Source: Mycolicibacterium novocastrense
GTDB taxonomy: Bacteria > Actinomycetota > Actinomycetes > Mycobacteriales > Mycobacteriaceae
Length of the DNA: 64,000 nucleotides
Direction: 5' to 3'
NCBI RefSeq assembly: GCF_001570485.1
Contig: NZ_BCTA01000052.1
Location: forward strand, 1-64,000
Positions 50,843-60,166 of this stretch are shown in pieces. The notes under the pieces were generated by a model that ran no database searches, was not told where the DNA came from, and was given only the letters and a program-made list of their open reading frames with translations. How positions within the stretch are numbered: the first letter of the stretch is position 1; the number at the start of each line of letters is the position of its first letter. Both the position numbers and the translations under genes were made by a program.

Positions 50843-51643
50843 ATGTCAGCCTCGAGGGCCTATCTCGTCCTGGCCTCCCAGCGCAGCGGCAGCACGCTGC
50901 TGGTGGAGTCCTTGCGCGCGACGGGTGTCGCCGGAGAACCCGGGGAGTTCTTTCAGTACCTGCCGAGCACCAGCCAGTCACCACAGCCCAGGCAGTGGTT
51001 CGAGGGTGTGACCGACGAGTCGATCTTGCGCCTCCTCGACCCGCTTGACGAGGGCAAACCCGACCTCGCTCCCCCGGAGATCTGGCGTGATTACATCCGC
51101 ACGGTCGGCCGCACCCCCAACGGCATCTGGGGCGGCAAGCTGATGTGGAACCAGACTCCGCTGCTGCTCGATCGGGCCGGCGGGCTGCCCGACCGCTCCG
51201 GTACCGGCCTGTTGTCGGCCATCCGGGACGTCATCGGTAGCGACCCGTTCCTCATCCATGTCTTCCGTCCTGACGTGGTCTCACAGGCGGTTTCGTTCTG
51301 GCGGGCGGTGCAGACCCGGGTATGGCGGGGCCGGCCTGATCCGGCACGCGATGCCCGGGCCCAATACCACGCCGGCGCCATCGCCCACGTCGTGACGATG
51401 CTGCGGGCCCAGGAAGAGGGCTGGCGCAACTGGTTCGCCGAGGAGGGAGTCGCGCCGATGGAAGTGCCGTACCCGGTGTTGTGGCGCAATCTCTCCCAGA
51501 TCGTGGGCGATGTGCTCGAAGCGCTCGGACAGGACCGGCGGCTCGCGCCGGAACCGGTTCTCGAGCGGCAGGCCGACCAACGCTCAGATGCGTGGGTCGA
51601 CCGGTACCGGGCGGACGCCGAAAGAGAAGGGCTTCCTACATGA
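50843..51643 (+). CDS. stf0: Stf0-type sulfotransferase (Rv0295c-like)
   Basis: 266 residues. The PAPS 5'-phosphosulfate loop is VLASQRSGSTLLVESLRATG, with FLIHVFRPDVVSQAVSFWRA as the 3'-phosphate segment. GEPGEFFQY and WGGKLMWNQ are typical Stf0 signatures. In M. tuberculosis Stf0 sulfates the 2-position of trehalose, the first step to sulfolipid-1; a different acceptor is possible in this species. Its stop overlaps the cysD start (ATGA), so donor synthesis and use are translationally coupled. Confidence 0.88.
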   Translation: MSASRAYLVLASQRSGSTLLVESLRATGVAGEPGEFFQYLPSTSQSPQPRQWFEGVTDESILRLLDPLDEGKPDLAPPEIWRDYIRTVGRTPNGIWGGKLMWNQTPLLLDRAGGLPDRSGTGLLSAIRDVIGSDPFLIHVFRPDVVSQAVSFWRAVQTRVWRGRPDPARDARAQYHAGAIAHVVTMLRAQEEGWRNWFAEEGVAPMEVPYPVLWRNLSQIVGDVLEALGQDRRLAPEPVLERQADQRSDAWVDRYRADAEREGLPT

Positions 51644-52551
51644 CAGTGGATACCCTGCACGTCGACGAGCTTCGACTGTTGGAGGCCGAGGCGGTGCACA
51701 TCATCCGCGAGGTCGTCGCCGAACTGGAACGGCCGGTGCTGCTGTTCTCGGCGGGCAAGGACTCGATCGTACTTCTTCGCCTCGCGGAGAAGGCTTTTCG
51801 CCCGTCACCGCTGCCTTTCCCGGTCATGCACGTCGACACCGGCCACAATTTCGACGAGGTCATCGAGTTCCGTGACCGCCGAGTCACGGGCGAGGGGCAC
51901 AAGTTGATGGTGGCGTCGGTGCAGGAGTCGATCGACAAGGGCCGCGTCCCCGATCCCGGGCCCGGGGCGTCGCGCAACCGTCAGCAGACCCGGACCCTGC
52001 TCGACGCGCTCGAAGAAGGGCGTTTTGACGCGGCGTTCGGCGGAGCCCGCCGCGACGAAGAGCGCGCCCGCGCGAAGGAGCGGATCCTGTCCTTCCGAGA
52101 CGAGTTCGGCCAGTGGGATCCGCGGGCCCAGCGGCCGGAGCCGTGGTCGCTGTACAACGGCCGTATCAGGAAGGGCGAACAGGTCCGGGTCTTCCCCCTG
52201 AGCAACTGGACCGAACTCGACGTGTGGCGCTATATCGAGCTGGAGAACCTCGAACTGCCCTCGATCTACTTCGCGCACGAACGTGAGGTTTTCGAACGCG
52301 ACGGCATCCTTCTCGCGGTGTCGGAGTACTCCAAACCCGTCGGCGGCGAGACAGCGTCCGTCGAAGAGGTCCGCTACCGGACCGTGGGCGACCTGACCAT
52401 CACGGGTGCGGTGCGCTCCCGAGCCGTCGACATCGAGGGCGTCATCGCCGAGATCTCAGCTGCCACGGTGTCGGAGCGCGGCGAGACGCGCGCCGACGAC
52501 CGCACCTCGGCCGCCGCCATGGAAGACCGCAAGCGCGAAGGGTATTTCTGA
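51640..52551 (+). CDS. cysD: Sulfate adenylyltransferase small subunit (CysD)
   Basis: 303 residues. The PP-loop is LLFSAGKDSIVLLRLAEKAF near residue 38; HVDTGHNFDEVIEFRD, FGGARRDEERARAKERI and LSNWTELDVWRYIELE follow in the standard order. With CysN it makes adenosine 5'-phosphosulfate from sulfate and ATP. It overlaps stf0 by four bases and cysNC by one (TGATG), so it is the middle of the operon. Confidence 0.95.
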   Translation: MTVDTLHVDELRLLEAEAVHIIREVVAELERPVLLFSAGKDSIVLLRLAEKAFRPSPLPFPVMHVDTGHNFDEVIEFRDRRVTGEGHKLMVASVQESIDKGRVPDPGPGASRNRQQTRTLLDALEEGRFDAAFGGARRDEERARAKERILSFRDEFGQWDPRAQRPEPWSLYNGRIRKGEQVRVFPLSNWTELDVWRYIELENLELPSIYFAHEREVFERDGILLAVSEYSKPVGGETASVEEVRYRTVGDLTITGAVRSRAVDIEGVIAEISAATVSERGETRADDRTSAAAMEDRKREGYF

Positions 52552-54422
52552 TGACCCGCCAACTCCTCCGCATCACCACCGCCGGATCTGTCGACGACGG
52601 TAAGAGCACGCTGATCGGTCGCCTGTTGCACGACACCGACAGCCTGCCGACCGACCACCTCGACGCCGTCACCGACGAGGAGGGCATTGCCGACCTGGCG
52701 GCCCTGTCCGACGGTTTGCGCGCCGAACGCGAACAGGGCATCACGATCGACGTGGCCTACCGGTTCTTCTCGACGCAAACCCGAAGTTACATCCTTGCCG
52801 ACACCCCGGGTCATGAGCGCTATACCCGCAATATGTTCACGGGTGCCTCGAACGCCCACGTCGCCGTCCTGCTCGTCGACGCCCGCGCAGGCGTGCTGCG
52901 TCAAACCAACCGGCACGCGCGCATCGCGAAGTTGTTGGGAATCAAGCACTTCGTCGCGACGGTCAACAAGATCGACCTCGTCGAGTTCGACCAACTGCGG
53001 TTCGCCGAGGTGCATACGCAGCTTCAACAGCTCTGCGCACGCCTCGGCAACATCGACATCACGGTGGTTCCGATCGCCGCCAAGCACGGCGACAACGTGG
53101 TCCACCGATCCCGCAACACACCGTGGTACGACGGGCCGACGCTGCTTGAATACCTCGAGAGCATCGAACTGAGCGCACCGCAGGCGCAATCGAGCAAGTT
53201 GCGCCTTCCCGTGCAGTGGGTGTCCCGCCCCACTGCCGACCAACGTCGCCGCTACGCCGGAAGGCTCTCCGGTGGAACGCTCCAGGCGGGGGACCCGGTC
53301 GTCATCCTGCCTGGCGGTACCCGATCCACCGTGACACTCGTCGACACTCTCGATGACGAGCGCACCGTTGCTGTTGCGCCGCTGTCTGTTTCGGTGGAGC
53401 TGGCCGACGACATCGATGTCGGTCGCGGAGACGTCCTCGTCAGCGGATCCGACGACGCCGTCCTGCCCGTCCTTGCCCGCGAGCTCGACGCGACAGTGTG
53501 CTGGTTCCGGGAAGCTCCGTTGCGGGCGGGTGACCGGCTGGCACTCAAACAAGGTACGAAGACGGTCCGCGCAACCGTTCAGTCGCTGCACAGCCGCCTG
53601 GATCCAGAGACGCTCGATGACCTGGACAACCCTGTCGAGCTGGTGCTCAACGACGTCGGTGACGTCACGCTTCGCACGAGCTCGGTCGTGATCGCCGACC
53701 CCTACGCCGACAACAAGGACAGCGGCGCGTTCATCCTCATCGACGAGGCCACCAACGACACCGTCGGCGCGGGCACGATCATCGAACCGCGCGAGGTCAA
53801 GCCGGGCGAGCAGACACGTAACGACATCCGGTGGCACCCCTCCTCCCTCGACCGGGACTACCGGTGGTCGTCGACCGGTCAACGCGGGGCGACGATCTGG
53901 TTCACCGGCCTTCCCGCCTCGGGCAAGTCGACGATCGCGGTCGCCGTCGAACGCGCGCTCGTCGAATCCGGCGATGTGGCCTACCTTCTCGACGGTGACA
54001 ACATCCGGCACGGGCTCTCCGACGACCTCGGGTTCTCGGCCGGCGACCGCGCCGAGAACATCCGCCGGGTCGGCCATCTCACGAGACTGTTCGCCGACGC
54101 CGGTGTGGTGGCGCTGGCGTCGTTGGTGTCGCCGCTGAAGTCGGATCGCGACACCGCCCGCGCCCTCAACGATGCCGCCAAACTGCCCTTCATCGAGGTG
54201 CACGTGGCCACCCCGGTCGGCGAGTGCGAACGCCGCGATCCCAAGGGCCTGTACGCCCGGGCCCGCGCGGGTGAGCTGAAGGGCCTGACGGGCATCGACG
54301 CACCGTACGAACCACCCGAGAATCCCGATCTGGTCCTTGACACCACCGAAGCGAATGTCGAGGATCTGGCCAAGCAGGTGATCGATCTGCTCAAGGCCAA
54401 ACGGGACGCTCAGTTCACCTGA
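52551..54422 (+). CDS. cysNC: Bifunctional sulfate adenylyltransferase GTPase / APS kinase (CysNC)
   Basis: 623 residues. The GTPase half has GSVDDGKSTLIGRLLHD, ADTPGHERYTRNM and VNKIDLVEFD, followed by two beta-barrel domains to about 440. The APS kinase half begins near 445 with WFTGLPASGKSTIAVAVERA, then LLDGDNIRHGLSDDLGFS and ARAGELKGLTGIDAPYEPP. The product, PAPS, is the donor used by Stf0. In M. tuberculosis cysD-cysNC lie elsewhere (Rv1285-Rv1286). The 3' end overlaps tam by 13 bases on the other strand. Confidence 0.95.
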   Translation: MTRQLLRITTAGSVDDGKSTLIGRLLHDTDSLPTDHLDAVTDEEGIADLAALSDGLRAEREQGITIDVAYRFFSTQTRSYILADTPGHERYTRNMFTGASNAHVAVLLVDARAGVLRQTNRHARIAKLLGIKHFVATVNKIDLVEFDQLRFAEVHTQLQQLCARLGNIDITVVPIAAKHGDNVVHRSRNTPWYDGPTLLEYLESIELSAPQAQSSKLRLPVQWVSRPTADQRRRYAGRLSGGTLQAGDPVVILPGGTRSTVTLVDTLDDERTVAVAPLSVSVELADDIDVGRGDVLVSGSDDAVLPVLARELDATVCWFREAPLRAGDRLALKQGTKTVRATVQSLHSRLDPETLDDLDNPVELVLNDVGDVTLRTSSVVIADPYADNKDSGAFILIDEATNDTVGAGTIIEPREVKPGEQTRNDIRWHPSSLDRDYRWSSTGQRGATIWFTGLPASGKSTIAVAVERALVESGDVAYLLDGDNIRHGLSDDLGFSAGDRAENIRRVGHLTRLFADAGVVALASLVSPLKSDRDTARALNDAAKLPFIEVHVATPVGECERRDPKGLYARARAGELKGLTGIDAPYEPPENPDLVLDTTEANVEDLAKQVIDLLKAKRDAQFT

Positions 54423-55171
54423 GCCACCACGAAAATGCGCCGGAACGGGAAGAACGTCCTGCCGTCCTTCCGCTTCGGATACGCCGCGTTCAGCAGCGGG
54501 GTCAATTCGTTGCGAAACTCGTTCCACTCGGTGTCGGTGAGCCTAGTGCGCACCGGGCGTAGCGCGGTTCCCGCGATCCAGTCCAGCACCGGGTCCTCAC
54601 CGGTCAACACGTGCACGTAGGTGGTCTCCCACGCGTCGACCCTGCAACCGGCATCGGCGAGCAGATCTGCGTATTCGACCGGATCCTTCACCGGTGAGCC
54701 ACGAAATGGGAAGTCTTGCAATCGTTCTGCCCAACGGTCCCGCTGGACGAGCTCACCTACCGTGCGGTGCGAGGGAGCATCGAAGTTACCCGGTACCTGC
54801 ATTGCGATCCACGACCGCGCCGGCAACTGTGCGGCCCACCTGACGAGTAAGCGTGGATGGTCGGACACCCAGTGCAGGGTGGCGTTGCTGATCACCACGT
54901 CGGTATCGGGTTTCGGCACCCAGTCGCCGATGTCACCGACGTTCGCGTCGATTCCCCTGTCGCGCGCGGCCCGCACCATTTCCGGCGAGCTGTCCAACGC
55001 CTCTATGCGAGCCTGCGGCCAACGCTGGGCCAATGAGGTCGTCAGATTGCCCGGCCCACAACCCAGATCCGCAACCCGCCGCGGGGCATCGGCACCGACC
55101 CTCGACAACAGATCGAAGTAGGGGCGCCCACGCTCGTCGGCGAACGTCAGATATGTGTCGGGGTTCCACAT
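54410..55171 (-). CDS. tam: Trans-aconitate 2-methyltransferase (Tam)
   Basis: 253 residues, matching M. tuberculosis Rv0294. SAM-binding motif RVADLGCGPGNLTTSLAQ near 35, ALDSSPEMV as the acidic loop, and VISNATLHWVSDHPRL. It methylates trans-aconitate, an inhibitory by-product of the TCA cycle. It lies between eccE3 and the sulfation genes; the alpha/beta hydrolase at 55213 is divergent with 41 bases between the starts. Confidence 0.92.
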   Translation of the reverse strand: MWNPDTYLTFADERGRPYFDLLSRVGADAPRRVADLGCGPGNLTTSLAQRWPQARIEALDSSPEMVRAARDRGIDANVGDIGDWVPKPDTDVVISNATLHWVSDHPRLLVRWAAQLPARSWIAMQVPGNFDAPSHRTVGELVQRDRWAERLQDFPFRGSPVKDPVEYADLLADAGCRVDAWETTYVHVLTGEDPVLDWIAGTALRPVRTRLTDTEWNEFRNELTPLLNAAYPKRKDGRTFFPFRRIFVVAQVN

Positions 55172-55212
55172 GTCGACAGTTTGACATCGCCCGATCGGGA
55201 TACCATGCGGAA

Positions 55213-56406
55213 GTGAGCCAAACGGAGGCGAACCCGGTTGATCCGCCGATACCCGTTCCGGACGTCCCCGGCGCAGATGCCAGCGCAGGTCTGCCGCGGC
55301 GTGCCGACCTGACGCTGCGCCAGCGCTTCATCGTCGACTCGTCGGCCGTGGCGGATCTCGCCTTGCGCACCGCGATCGCATCACTGCTCGCGACGACGAT
55401 GTTGCCGAGCCTGGCCGGCGGCCTACGCCGCTCGCAGTCGCGCGCGGAACGCGAACAGCTGCAGTTCTATGCCGAATTGGCCTCGGCGAAGGATCCCGCG
55501 CAGTCGTTCCCGGCCCCCACTTCACCGCCCCGGGTCGCATCGCGGGCAGCCAACCCGCTGGCCGAGTGGATCGCGAAGGGTCAGGTTCAGAACATTCGCT
55601 TCGAGAGCAGTTTCGAAGCGATCAACCCGGCCTTGCGCGCGCAGTGCAGCGGATTCGAACGCAACAACGTCGTCCACGCCCAGCACTGGCGCCACGACGA
55701 CGGGCCACACCCGACCCTGTGCCTGATCCACGGGTTCATGGGTTCGCCGTATCTGTTCAACGGCCTGTTCTTCTCCCTGCCGTGGTTCTTTCGGTCGGGT
55801 TACGACGTCCTGCTGTACACCATGCCCTTTCACGGTCCCCGGGCGGAAAAGGGCTCCCCTTTCAGCGGCTACGGGTTCTTCGCCAACGGCTTCTCGGGCT
55901 TCGCCGAGGCGATGGCCCAGGCGGTGCACGACTTCCGCTCGGTCATCGACTATCTGGAGTTCACCGGTGTCGATCGGATCGCGTTGACCGGTATGTCGCT
56001 CGGCGGGTACACGTCAGCGCTGATCGCAGCCGTCGACGACCGGATCCAGGCCGTGATCCCCAATGTCCCTGTCGTCGCACCCGATCAGACGGTGGACGAA
56101 TGGTTCCCCGCCAACAAAGTGGTCGGGCTGCGAAACCTGCTGACGGGAACCGACGCGGAACTCACCGGGGGCGCCACCCTGTTCTCCTCACCGCTGAACT
56201 ACGCCCCGCTGGTCCCCAAGGACCGCCGTTTGATCATCACAGGTCTCGGCGACCGGTTGGCGCCGCCGGAGCAGGCTGAGATGCTGTGGGAACATTGGGA
56301 CCGCTGCGCGTTCCACTGGTTCCCGGGCAACCACATCCTGCATGTCAGCCAGCCTGACTACCTGCGCAGGATGACCCGCTTCATGAAGGATTTCATGTTC
56401 GACTGA
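55213..56406 (+). CDS. Alpha/beta hydrolase (Rv0293c-like)
   Basis: 397 residues from GTG 55213 (M. tuberculosis Rv0293c has about 400). After an N-terminal region with a possible membrane-associated helix (VADLALRTAIASLLATTML), the hydrolase fold has LCLIHGFMGSPYLFNGL (oxyanion), ALTGMSLGGYTSALIAAV (nucleophile Ser) and HWFPGNHILHVSQPDYL (His). The substrate is unknown; an esterase of lipids or glycolipids is likely. Its 3' end overlaps eccE3 by 14 bases on the other strand. Confidence 0.87.
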   Translation: MSQTEANPVDPPIPVPDVPGADASAGLPRRADLTLRQRFIVDSSAVADLALRTAIASLLATTMLPSLAGGLRRSQSRAEREQLQFYAELASAKDPAQSFPAPTSPPRVASRAANPLAEWIAKGQVQNIRFESSFEAINPALRAQCSGFERNNVVHAQHWRHDDGPHPTLCLIHGFMGSPYLFNGLFFSLPWFFRSGYDVLLYTMPFHGPRAEKGSPFSGYGFFANGFSGFAEAMAQAVHDFRSVIDYLEFTGVDRIALTGMSLGGYTSALIAAVDDRIQAVIPNVPVVAPDQTVDEWFPANKVVGLRNLLTGTDAELTGGATLFSSPLNYAPLVPKDRRLIITGLGDRLAPPEQAEMLWEHWDRCAFHWFPGNHILHVSQPDYLRRMTRFMKDFMFD

Positions 56407-57310
56407 GCTCGGCCTGATTTCCCGCCGGCCAGTCGATCCGAGACAACTGATCGACGGTAACCGGCTTAGCCGGAAGATCGAATCTGCCAACGGCTTTGGG
56501 ATCCAACGCCGTCAGTAATGGCCGCTGAACCCCGCGATGCGGTGCCAGTCCCGACACCGGGGCCCCGCGTACCGGCTCGGGTGTCCGGAACGCGCACACC
56601 GCCGCGACAGTCGGGTGCGCCGCCGAACCGCTGAACTCGACGGCGGTCCACGTCTCCGACGACTGGGACCGCACCTCGTCGAGAAGCTCACCCAGCCGCT
56701 CGTCGACCGGAATCCCGTATGCCGACACGAATCCGTCTTCGTCGTGGACACCGCGCCACTTCTCGCGGCCCTTTCCGATCAACGGCGCGTCCGAGTCGTC
56801 GACGGGCACCGCATCGAGCCCCGCCTCCCGCAGGTGATCGGCGAGCCGACGACCGGCGATTTCGGCAGTCTCGCGCAGGGGCAGCTCCGGTGAACGCGCC
56901 TGCAGAGCAACCAGATTCGCCTCGGCATCCAGGGTCAGGCTTATCCACGTGGTACGACTACCATCCACATCGCGGTTCGTCACGCGAACCTTCTCGCTGC
57001 GGACGCCGAACCGCTCGACGTAGCTCGCCACCAGGGCCAACGGCACACCGAGTCCCGACGGGTCCTCGACCCGCAACACCACGGTGGCCTGCTTCGCACT
57101 CTGCGGCTTCGGCGTGGAGTGGTTGCGTCGAAACACCGCCAACCGCCGGCCGAACATGTTCGTCACGAACTGGCCCCGCCACCATGCGAACACGACGACG
57201 ACCACGGCGACTGCGATGCCGAAGATCCACCAATCCGTGGTTGTCTCCCACGGGTACGCCATGGCCGCCAGGACCACGGCCACCGACGCCAGCGCAATTC
57301 GAACGGTCAC
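56393..57310 (-). CDS. eccE3: ESX-3 component EccE3
   Basis: 305 residues. Two N-terminal membrane helices (VRIALASVAVVLAAMAYPWE and TTDWWIFGIAVAVVVVVFAW) are followed by a basic segment GRRLAVFRRNH and a mixed alpha/beta periplasmic-side domain. EccE sits at the edge of the type VII core complex. The GTG start overlaps the mycP3 stop by four bases. This is the last gene of the ESX-3 operon. Confidence 0.93.
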   Translation of the reverse strand: MTVRIALASVAVVLAAMAYPWETTTDWWIFGIAVAVVVVVFAWWRGQFVTNMFGRRLAVFRRNHSTPKPQSAKQATVVLRVEDPSGLGVPLALVASYVERFGVRSEKVRVTNRDVDGSRTTWISLTLDAEANLVALQARSPELPLRETAEIAGRRLADHLREAGLDAVPVDDSDAPLIGKGREKWRGVHDEDGFVSAYGIPVDERLGELLDEVRSQSSETWTAVEFSGSAAHPTVAAVCAFRTPEPVRGAPVSGLAPHRGVQRPLLTALDPKAVGRFDLPAKPVTVDQLSRIDWPAGNQAELSRT

Positions 57311-58713
57311 GATGCCTCCGCTTGGTTGTCTAGGTTCCTTCGCCGGTGGACCGCGACCGCGGCGGTGACGGCTGCGATCAGCGCCAGCACACCGGTTCCC
57401 ACGAACGCGACCACCTTCGGGGTCTCATCAGGGGTGGCCGGTTGCGGCGGTGCGGCAACGGGCTGGGGTTCGGGCTCTCCGTTAGCGGCGACGGCCGCCG
57501 TCACGTCCCATGTCAGGGCGGCGACGGGGTCGACGAGTCCGGCGCCGGTCAGATTCGACGGCGCTCTCGCCGCCCCCTGCGCTCCGGCCGTGAGCCGATC
57601 CCGGACCTGTTCGGCGGTCAGCTCGGGAAACCGGCTCCGCACCAACGCCGCAACGCCGGACACGTAGGCGGCCGCGAAGCTCGAGCCGTTGAGTGGATAC
57701 AGCCGGCCCCTCTCGTCGGGCAGCGCGTTGGCCAGGCCGCCACCGTCACCGTTGCCCACCGAGACGATGTCCTGCCCGGGTGCGCCGATTCCCACCCACG
57801 GGCCCGCCATCGTGAAATCCGATGGCCGCCCGGCAGTGTCGATCGAACCCACCGAAAGCACGTAGGGCTGCCAGGACGACGGTATCGACACCGACGTCAC
57901 TCCGGCCCAGTTGCGAGGGTCCTCCGGGCGGCTGGGATCCGACAACGGATTGGACGGACATGCCGACCCCGGGTTCAACCCCATCTTGTTGTTGCCGGCG
58001 GCCGCGACGATCACCGCGTCCTTGTCCACGGCGGCGTACCGCAAGGCCGCGCCGAGTTCGTTCTGGTCGAGATTCTCCGTGGCGGGCAGACAAGTGACGG
58101 CGGAGATGTTGATGACCCGCGCGCCCAGGTCCGCCGCGCGGACAACCGCACGGGCCAGGGTGGCTACGTCGAGCGCGACGCGTGCCGTCGCCGGATCCCC
58201 GCCGGTCTCGCGCGGGGAGAACCGCGACGACGTCGACCGGATAGCCAGCACGCGCGCGCCGGGCGCCACACCGGAGAACCCGTCGGCCCCCGGCTGGCCC
58301 GCGATCAGCCCGGCCACCAGCGTCCCGTGGCCGTCGCAATCGCTCAGTCCATCGGCCGACTCGACGAAATCTCCGCCGGGATCCACGTTCGGCAGCCGAG
58401 GCCCGGGTGTGACGCCGGTGTCGATGACCGCCACGAGCTGTCCGTCCCCGCGGCTGTACTCCCACGCACCCTCGAGGTTGAGCAGTTGTCGATTGGGGCT
58501 GGGCAAACCGGGATCGCTACCGGGCAACACACCCGCACTGACACACGGTCCACGTTGCGACTGCGGCTGGACGGGCCCGGCGGCACCCGACGGGGGCCGC
58601 ACCGCCGGATCCACCTGAGGTGGCGTCATCGCCTGTGCGACCGGGGAACTCACACCCACGACGGCCACCGACACCGTGGCGGCCAGTACAGTGCGCAGCC
58701 GGTCGCGCATCAC
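57307..58713 (-). CDS. mycP3: ESX-3 mycosin protease MycP3
   Basis: 468 residues. A signal peptide (RLRTVLAATVSVAVVGVSSP) precedes a subtilisin domain with the triad in LVAVIDTGVTPG (Asp), DCDGHGTLVAGLIAG (His) and NGSSFAAAYVSGVAAL (Ser, near 343), and AAAGNN for the oxyanion Asn. A C-terminal helix (VVAFVGTGVLALIAAVTAAV) anchors it. MycP stabilises the core complex and processes some substrates. It starts seven bases after eccD3. Confidence 0.95.
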   Translation of the reverse strand: MMRDRLRTVLAATVSVAVVGVSSPVAQAMTPPQVDPAVRPPSGAAGPVQPQSQRGPCVSAGVLPGSDPGLPSPNRQLLNLEGAWEYSRGDGQLVAVIDTGVTPGPRLPNVDPGGDFVESADGLSDCDGHGTLVAGLIAGQPGADGFSGVAPGARVLAIRSTSSRFSPRETGGDPATARVALDVATLARAVVRAADLGARVINISAVTCLPATENLDQNELGAALRYAAVDKDAVIVAAAGNNKMGLNPGSACPSNPLSDPSRPEDPRNWAGVTSVSIPSSWQPYVLSVGSIDTAGRPSDFTMAGPWVGIGAPGQDIVSVGNGDGGGLANALPDERGRLYPLNGSSFAAAYVSGVAALVRSRFPELTAEQVRDRLTAGAQGAARAPSNLTGAGLVDPVAALTWDVTAAVAANGEPEPQPVAAPPQPATPDETPKVVAFVGTGVLALIAAVTAAVAVHRRRNLDNQAEAS

Positions 58714-58720
58714 CGATGCC

Positions 58721-60166
58721 TCATCGGTTGAGCACCCACGCGAACAGCCCGACGAGATAGGCCAGCACGGGGATCAGCGACGCGTCGATGCCGGAGGCCA
58801 GGAACCCGACCAGGCGACGCATGGGAAGCGAGTAGGTGTCCGGGGAGGCGACGCGCGGGAATGCCGCGACGATCACCCACACCACCGTCAAGCCGATGAG
58901 CGCCACCAGCGCCCACCATGCGGCGCTGATGCGGTCGTCGACGCTGAACACGACCATGAACGAGATCGCCAGCAGGAACGGCTGGCTCAGCAACCACGCC
59001 TTGCACGGAGCGGAATCCCACACGCGTGCCCGCAGCACCGATCCGAGCGCCACTGCAGCCACGACGTACCACGCCCACGGCGACACGCCTTGGGGCGCAG
59101 CCAGTGTCAACGCTCCTGCGGTGGAGAGCAGCACTCCTCCGGCGATGAAGCCGGTCTGGTGCGAATCGCTGATCCGAACACGGCGCGGCAGATCGGCGAG
59201 CACCTTCATCGGGTGCGGCGCGGGGGTCGGGTCGCCGGGAGCCGGAATGACCGGCATCGGCAGCCGCGCCCACAATGCCGAGAGTTGGGCCGCCTGGACC
59301 GTGACCACCAACGCGAGCACCACCAGCACGGACCCGACGACGAGATGGTTCAGATGCCAGATCGTCGCGGCCCCCGCCGTGATCAGGGCACCGGCACCGA
59401 CGACGGTAGCGGCCGTGAACACCGCGATGGCCCGTTGGGCGACAACGATGCTGACGATCGACCAGGCGGTCACGCCCGCGGCGGCGAGCAGCACATGTGA
59501 CGGCCCGAACTCGCCGGGCACTCCGAGCGCGAGGGAAACTGCGATGGGCGCGAGCGCCGTCACGGCCAGCGCCGTGCCGAGCCGGGGGGAACGGCCCCAC
59601 GTCAGCAGGGCCGCCAGCACCGTGAGCGCCGCCGCACCGCTGGCCACGGCGAGACCGGCGAAGCCGCCGACGATTTCGCTGTGCACCGCGGCAAACGCAG
59701 TGGCGATCACGATGAGCGTGATCACCGCCGCGGCCGCACCACGCGCGATATGTGCTGCACCCCAGGGCTTCTCGCGGGCAGCCGAGAAGATGACGGCCGC
59801 GTCGCCGATGTCCTCGACGATCCGCGGTGCCGCCGGACCGGCCGGAAGCGGTTGCAGCGCCAAAAGATCACCGTCAACGACACCGACGGTGTCCAGCGTG
59901 GCGTCGAGGCTGAAGGGCGCACCGCCGACCGGCGCCAACGACAGCACCACCGGGGTCGCATCGCCGTACTCCTCGTCGGCGGGCATCGCCATCCGCCGCA
60001 CCGCGGGCAGGATCTCGCGCAGCGGAAGCTCGGTCGGCAACGCCATGTCGGTGACTCGACCGCCCGCCTCGCCCGCGGCGAGCACCGCGACGCGGACGAT
60101 CGGCATCGACCGGGACGGGGCCGGGTCCGCCAAAGACCCTGTCGCGCCGCTCAAACTGTCTGCCAT
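58721..60166 (-). CDS. eccD3: ESX-3 membrane channel component EccD3
   Basis: 481 residues. A ubiquitin-like N-terminal domain (about 18-115; IVRVAVLAAGEAGGRVTDMA, GVVDGDLLALQPL) is followed by eleven membrane helices to the C-terminus (SLIPVLAYLVGLFAWV). EccD forms the vestibule of the type VII translocon. ATG 60166 is inside the espG3 gene, overlapping by 16 bases. The longer frame upstream of this ATG has no EccD similarity. Confidence 0.94.
   Translation of the reverse strand: MADSLSGATGSLADPAPSRSMPIVRVAVLAAGEAGGRVTDMALPTELPLREILPAVRRMAMPADEEYGDATPVVLSLAPVGGAPFSLDATLDTVGVVDGDLLALQPLPAGPAAPRIVEDIGDAAVIFSAAREKPWGAAHIARGAAAAVITLIVIATAFAAVHSEIVGGFAGLAVASGAAALTVLAALLTWGRSPRLGTALAVTALAPIAVSLALGVPGEFGPSHVLLAAAGVTAWSIVSIVVAQRAIAVFTAATVVGAGALITAGAATIWHLNHLVVGSVLVVLALVVTVQAAQLSALWARLPMPVIPAPGDPTPAPHPMKVLADLPRRVRISDSHQTGFIAGGVLLSTAGALTLAAPQGVSPWAWYVVAAVALGSVLRARVWDSAPCKAWLLSQPFLLAISFMVVFSVDDRISAAWWALVALIGLTVVWVIVAAFPRVASPDTYSLPMRRLVGFLASGIDASLIPVLAYLVGLFAWVLNR

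Noticed and set aside
52374..54527. A 717-codon open frame on the minus strand across cysNC
   Set aside because: Same reason: antisense shadow of a GC-rich gene with all known motifs on the plus strand.
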